Source of the DNA: Bog-950 sp035299425
Lineage (GTDB): Bacteria; Bacteroidota; Bacteroidia; Chitinophagales; LD1
Direction: 5' to 3'
Assembly (NCBI GenBank): GCA_035299425.1
Contig: DATGWP010000023.1
Coordinates: 1 to 5,243 of the forward strand
DNA length: 5,243 nucleotides
The position numbers and the translations under genes are program-made. Shown here piece by piece: positions 3,841 to 5,243 of this stretch (position 1 is the first letter of the stretch; each line of letters opens with the position of its first letter). Below the pieces are notes generated by a model. The model made no database searches and was not told the origin of the DNA. It saw only the letters and a list, made by a program, of their open reading frames with translations.

Positions 3841-5243
3841 TTATTTGTCCTCTTCAAAATCCATAAACTTGGGTTCTTCGCGGGTATCAAAGTACTTGTC
3901 CTCGCGCCTTTGCTCTTCGGGGTCCGCCTTGCGCGGTGCATTGTTTTTTAGCAGGTCTTTCAGCACCTGCTTCTCGTTGCGAAAATCGGCCTGTATCTTA
4001 TTGCGCACTGAGGCCTTATCGAACTTAATTTTAGGGTCGCTAAGGTTGCCCGTCATGGTTAAGAATATGTTTATGCCTTCGTAAGGGTCGTTTTCTATAT
4101 ACTGCACATCGCTCTGGTTGCGGCGGTTAAACTTTTGAGCCAACAGTTTGTGCAGGTTAATTTTAAAGTGGTAATCTACCGTATTATCAAACCGGTGGTA
4201 GCCAAAGAACATGAGGTTAAGCGCCGAGGTCTTTATCTCAAACTCAGGTATATCAAACTGCTCGTTGGCTATTTTAATGGTGTTAGATAACTCGGCAAAG
4301 CGGATGTCTTCCAGCTCTTCTACACGTATAAATTTAGAGGCTGCGCGCAGGGGCTCGAACTTAATAAGCTCGCCATTCTTAATAGAGAAATCGATAATAG
4401 CCGAAAGCGATTTAGGGTCCAGGTCTTTGTAATTTTTCCAGGTCATATCCAGGGCAATGGCCGTACTAAGAGTACCTTTTAGGTGCCTGTCGGTAAGTGT
4501 AGTTTGCCCAAAATTTTCGCTCTCTTTAAATATGGTAGGTATATCCAGCCCAACGGCAGTTATATCCAGGCGCATCACCAGCGAATTATCGGGTGTAAAC
4601 CCAATAGAGCCGGATGCACGCACATCGCCGGCCATAGCGCGGGCAGATAGATGGTTTATACGTAACAAGCCACTGGATAGCTGCACGTTGGTGCGCAGGT
4701 CGTTAAACACCATTTTACGGTAAAGAAATTTACCCACTTCAACATCTACATTACCGCGCATGCTGAATATCTCGCGTATGTTTATCTTCTCTTTGCGCTG
4801 GGCGGCGGGCTTGTTCTTGCGGTCGAATGTTTCCATTATACCAGTCAGGTTGAATGTTTGAATTTTGGCTTTGCCGTTAAGCCCCAGCACTACGTCGTTG
4901 GCTTTGCGCTTGGCGCTCAGGTTGTATACATAGGCCAGCAGGTTCTCTATTGTCCCGCTAAACTTAAAATCGGTGCTGAGGAAGTTAAGCGTAAAATCCT
5001 TCGCCTCTATCACCTGGTTTTCGTATTTAAGCAAACCGTTGATATTGCCATAGGTTACACCATTCTGCCTGAACTCAGCGCCGTTAAACTTAAACTCGCC
5101 CGAACCGGTTAAGGTTGAATTCTCTACATCGGTAAAGTCACTTTTCTTGCCTTTTAAATGGAAGGCATTGAAGGTAATGGTACCATCTAAATCCTGCACT
5201 ACCGAGTCGGGCACAAAGGCAGTCAACTCGGCCAAGTGAAATA
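3841..5243 (-). CDS. AsmA-like envelope protein, C-terminal part (5' end beyond the window)
   Basis: The frame is open to the right edge: codons for Phe and His precede the TTG at 5233-5235, so that TTG is not a real start, and 466 residues of a longer protein are visible. Family members in this phylum are, as I recall, around 800-1000 residues with an N-terminal membrane anchor. The visible part is a long run of amphipathic beta-strands with repeated 'G-x-L/I-x-Y/F' patterns. The stretch from about residue 245 to 405 of this fragment resembles the AsmA_2 C-terminal region: 'LKGTLSTAIALDM', 'IKNGELIKFEPLRAASKFI', 'EELEDIRFAEL', 'FGYHRFDNTVDYHFKINL' and the end motif 'TGNLSDPKIKFDK'. A charged tail (about 407-464) follows, with 'REEPKFMDFEEDK' last. 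AsmA/TamB-type proteins are thought to bridge the periplasm and help outer-membrane lipid transport or assembly; that role here is by family only. It ends 162 bases before the kinase start. Confidence 0.85.
   Translation of the reverse strand, partial: FHLAELTAFVPDSVVQDLDGTITFNAFHLKGKKSDFTDVENSTLTGSGEFKFNGAEFRQNGVTYGNINGLLKYENQVIEAKDFTLNFLSTDFKFSGTIENLLAYVYNLSAKRKANDVVLGLNGKAKIQTFNLTGIMETFDRKNKPAAQRKEKINIREIFSMRGNVDVEVGKFLYRKMVFNDLRTNVQLSSGLLRINHLSARAMAGDVRASGSIGFTPDNSLVMRLDITAVGLDIPTIFKESENFGQTTLTDRHLKGTLSTAIALDMTWKNYKDLDPKSLSAIIDFSIKNGELIKFEPLRAASKFIRVEELEDIRFAELSNTIKIANEQFDIPEFEIKTSALNLMFFGYHRFDNTVDYHFKINLHKLLAQKFNRRNQSDVQYIENDPYEGINIFLTMTGNLSDPKIKFDKASVRNKIQADFRNEKQVLKDLLKNNAPRKADPEEQRREDKYFDTREEPKFMDFEEDK

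Noticed and set aside
3845..5112. Plus-strand ORFs opposite the AsmA-like gene
   Set aside because: They are antisense shadows of a continuous coding frame with clear family motifs, and they have no promoter or start signals.
5233..5235. TTG as the start of the AsmA-like gene
   Set aside because: The frame stays open to the window edge through Phe and His codons, the protein lacks the expected N-terminal membrane anchor, and the visible part starts in mid-domain. It is a truncated gene, not a TTG start.
1..5243. CRISPR array, tRNA/rRNA genes, insertion sequence or phage attachment site
   Set aside because: No regularly spaced repeats, cloverleaf or rRNA-like sequence, transposase coding sequence or paired terminal repeats were seen anywhere in the window.

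Overview
The window looks like chromosomal DNA of a Bacteroidota bacterium, probably of the Sphingobacteriaceae type (Pedobacter/Mucilaginibacter-like). Three things suggest this: the style of the DnaE C-terminus and AsmA-like protein, the 'AKETAHQLGTP' H-box of the histidine kinase, and TAnnTTTG promoter-like boxes with no clear Shine-Dalgarno sequences. The genus is an inference and was not tested against any database.

Layout. Bases 1-439 (+) hold the 3' end of dnaE (DNA polymerase III alpha subunit). After 25 bases comes a secreted Bacteroidota-type protein of unknown function (465-1358, +). Two bases later comes a small HEAT-repeat-like cytoplasmic protein (1361-1804, +). A possible 32-codon ORF (1791-1889, +) overlaps the end of the HEAT gene. 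Bases 1805-2160 are a convergent intergenic region with two small hairpins, an exact TACCTTTG box and a possible gene remnant on the minus strand (1952-2053). A membrane sensor histidine kinase follows on the minus strand (2161-3678), then a 162-base spacer with three tandem hairpins, then the C-terminal two thirds or so of an AsmA-like envelope protein (minus, 3841 to beyond the right edge).

How the genes relate. The two middle plus-strand genes are nearly contiguous and are probably co-transcribed, perhaps by read-through from dnaE. The kinase and AsmA-like genes share a strand, but the structured spacer and a promoter-like box just before the kinase start suggest separate transcription. 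No response regulator lies next to the kinase. This is mostly ordinary chromosomal sequence, and I found no convincing new multi-gene system. The points most worth a second look are the tandemly duplicated extracytoplasmic sensor module of the kinase, the hairpin-rich spacer element, and the small possible coding fragments in the convergent gap.
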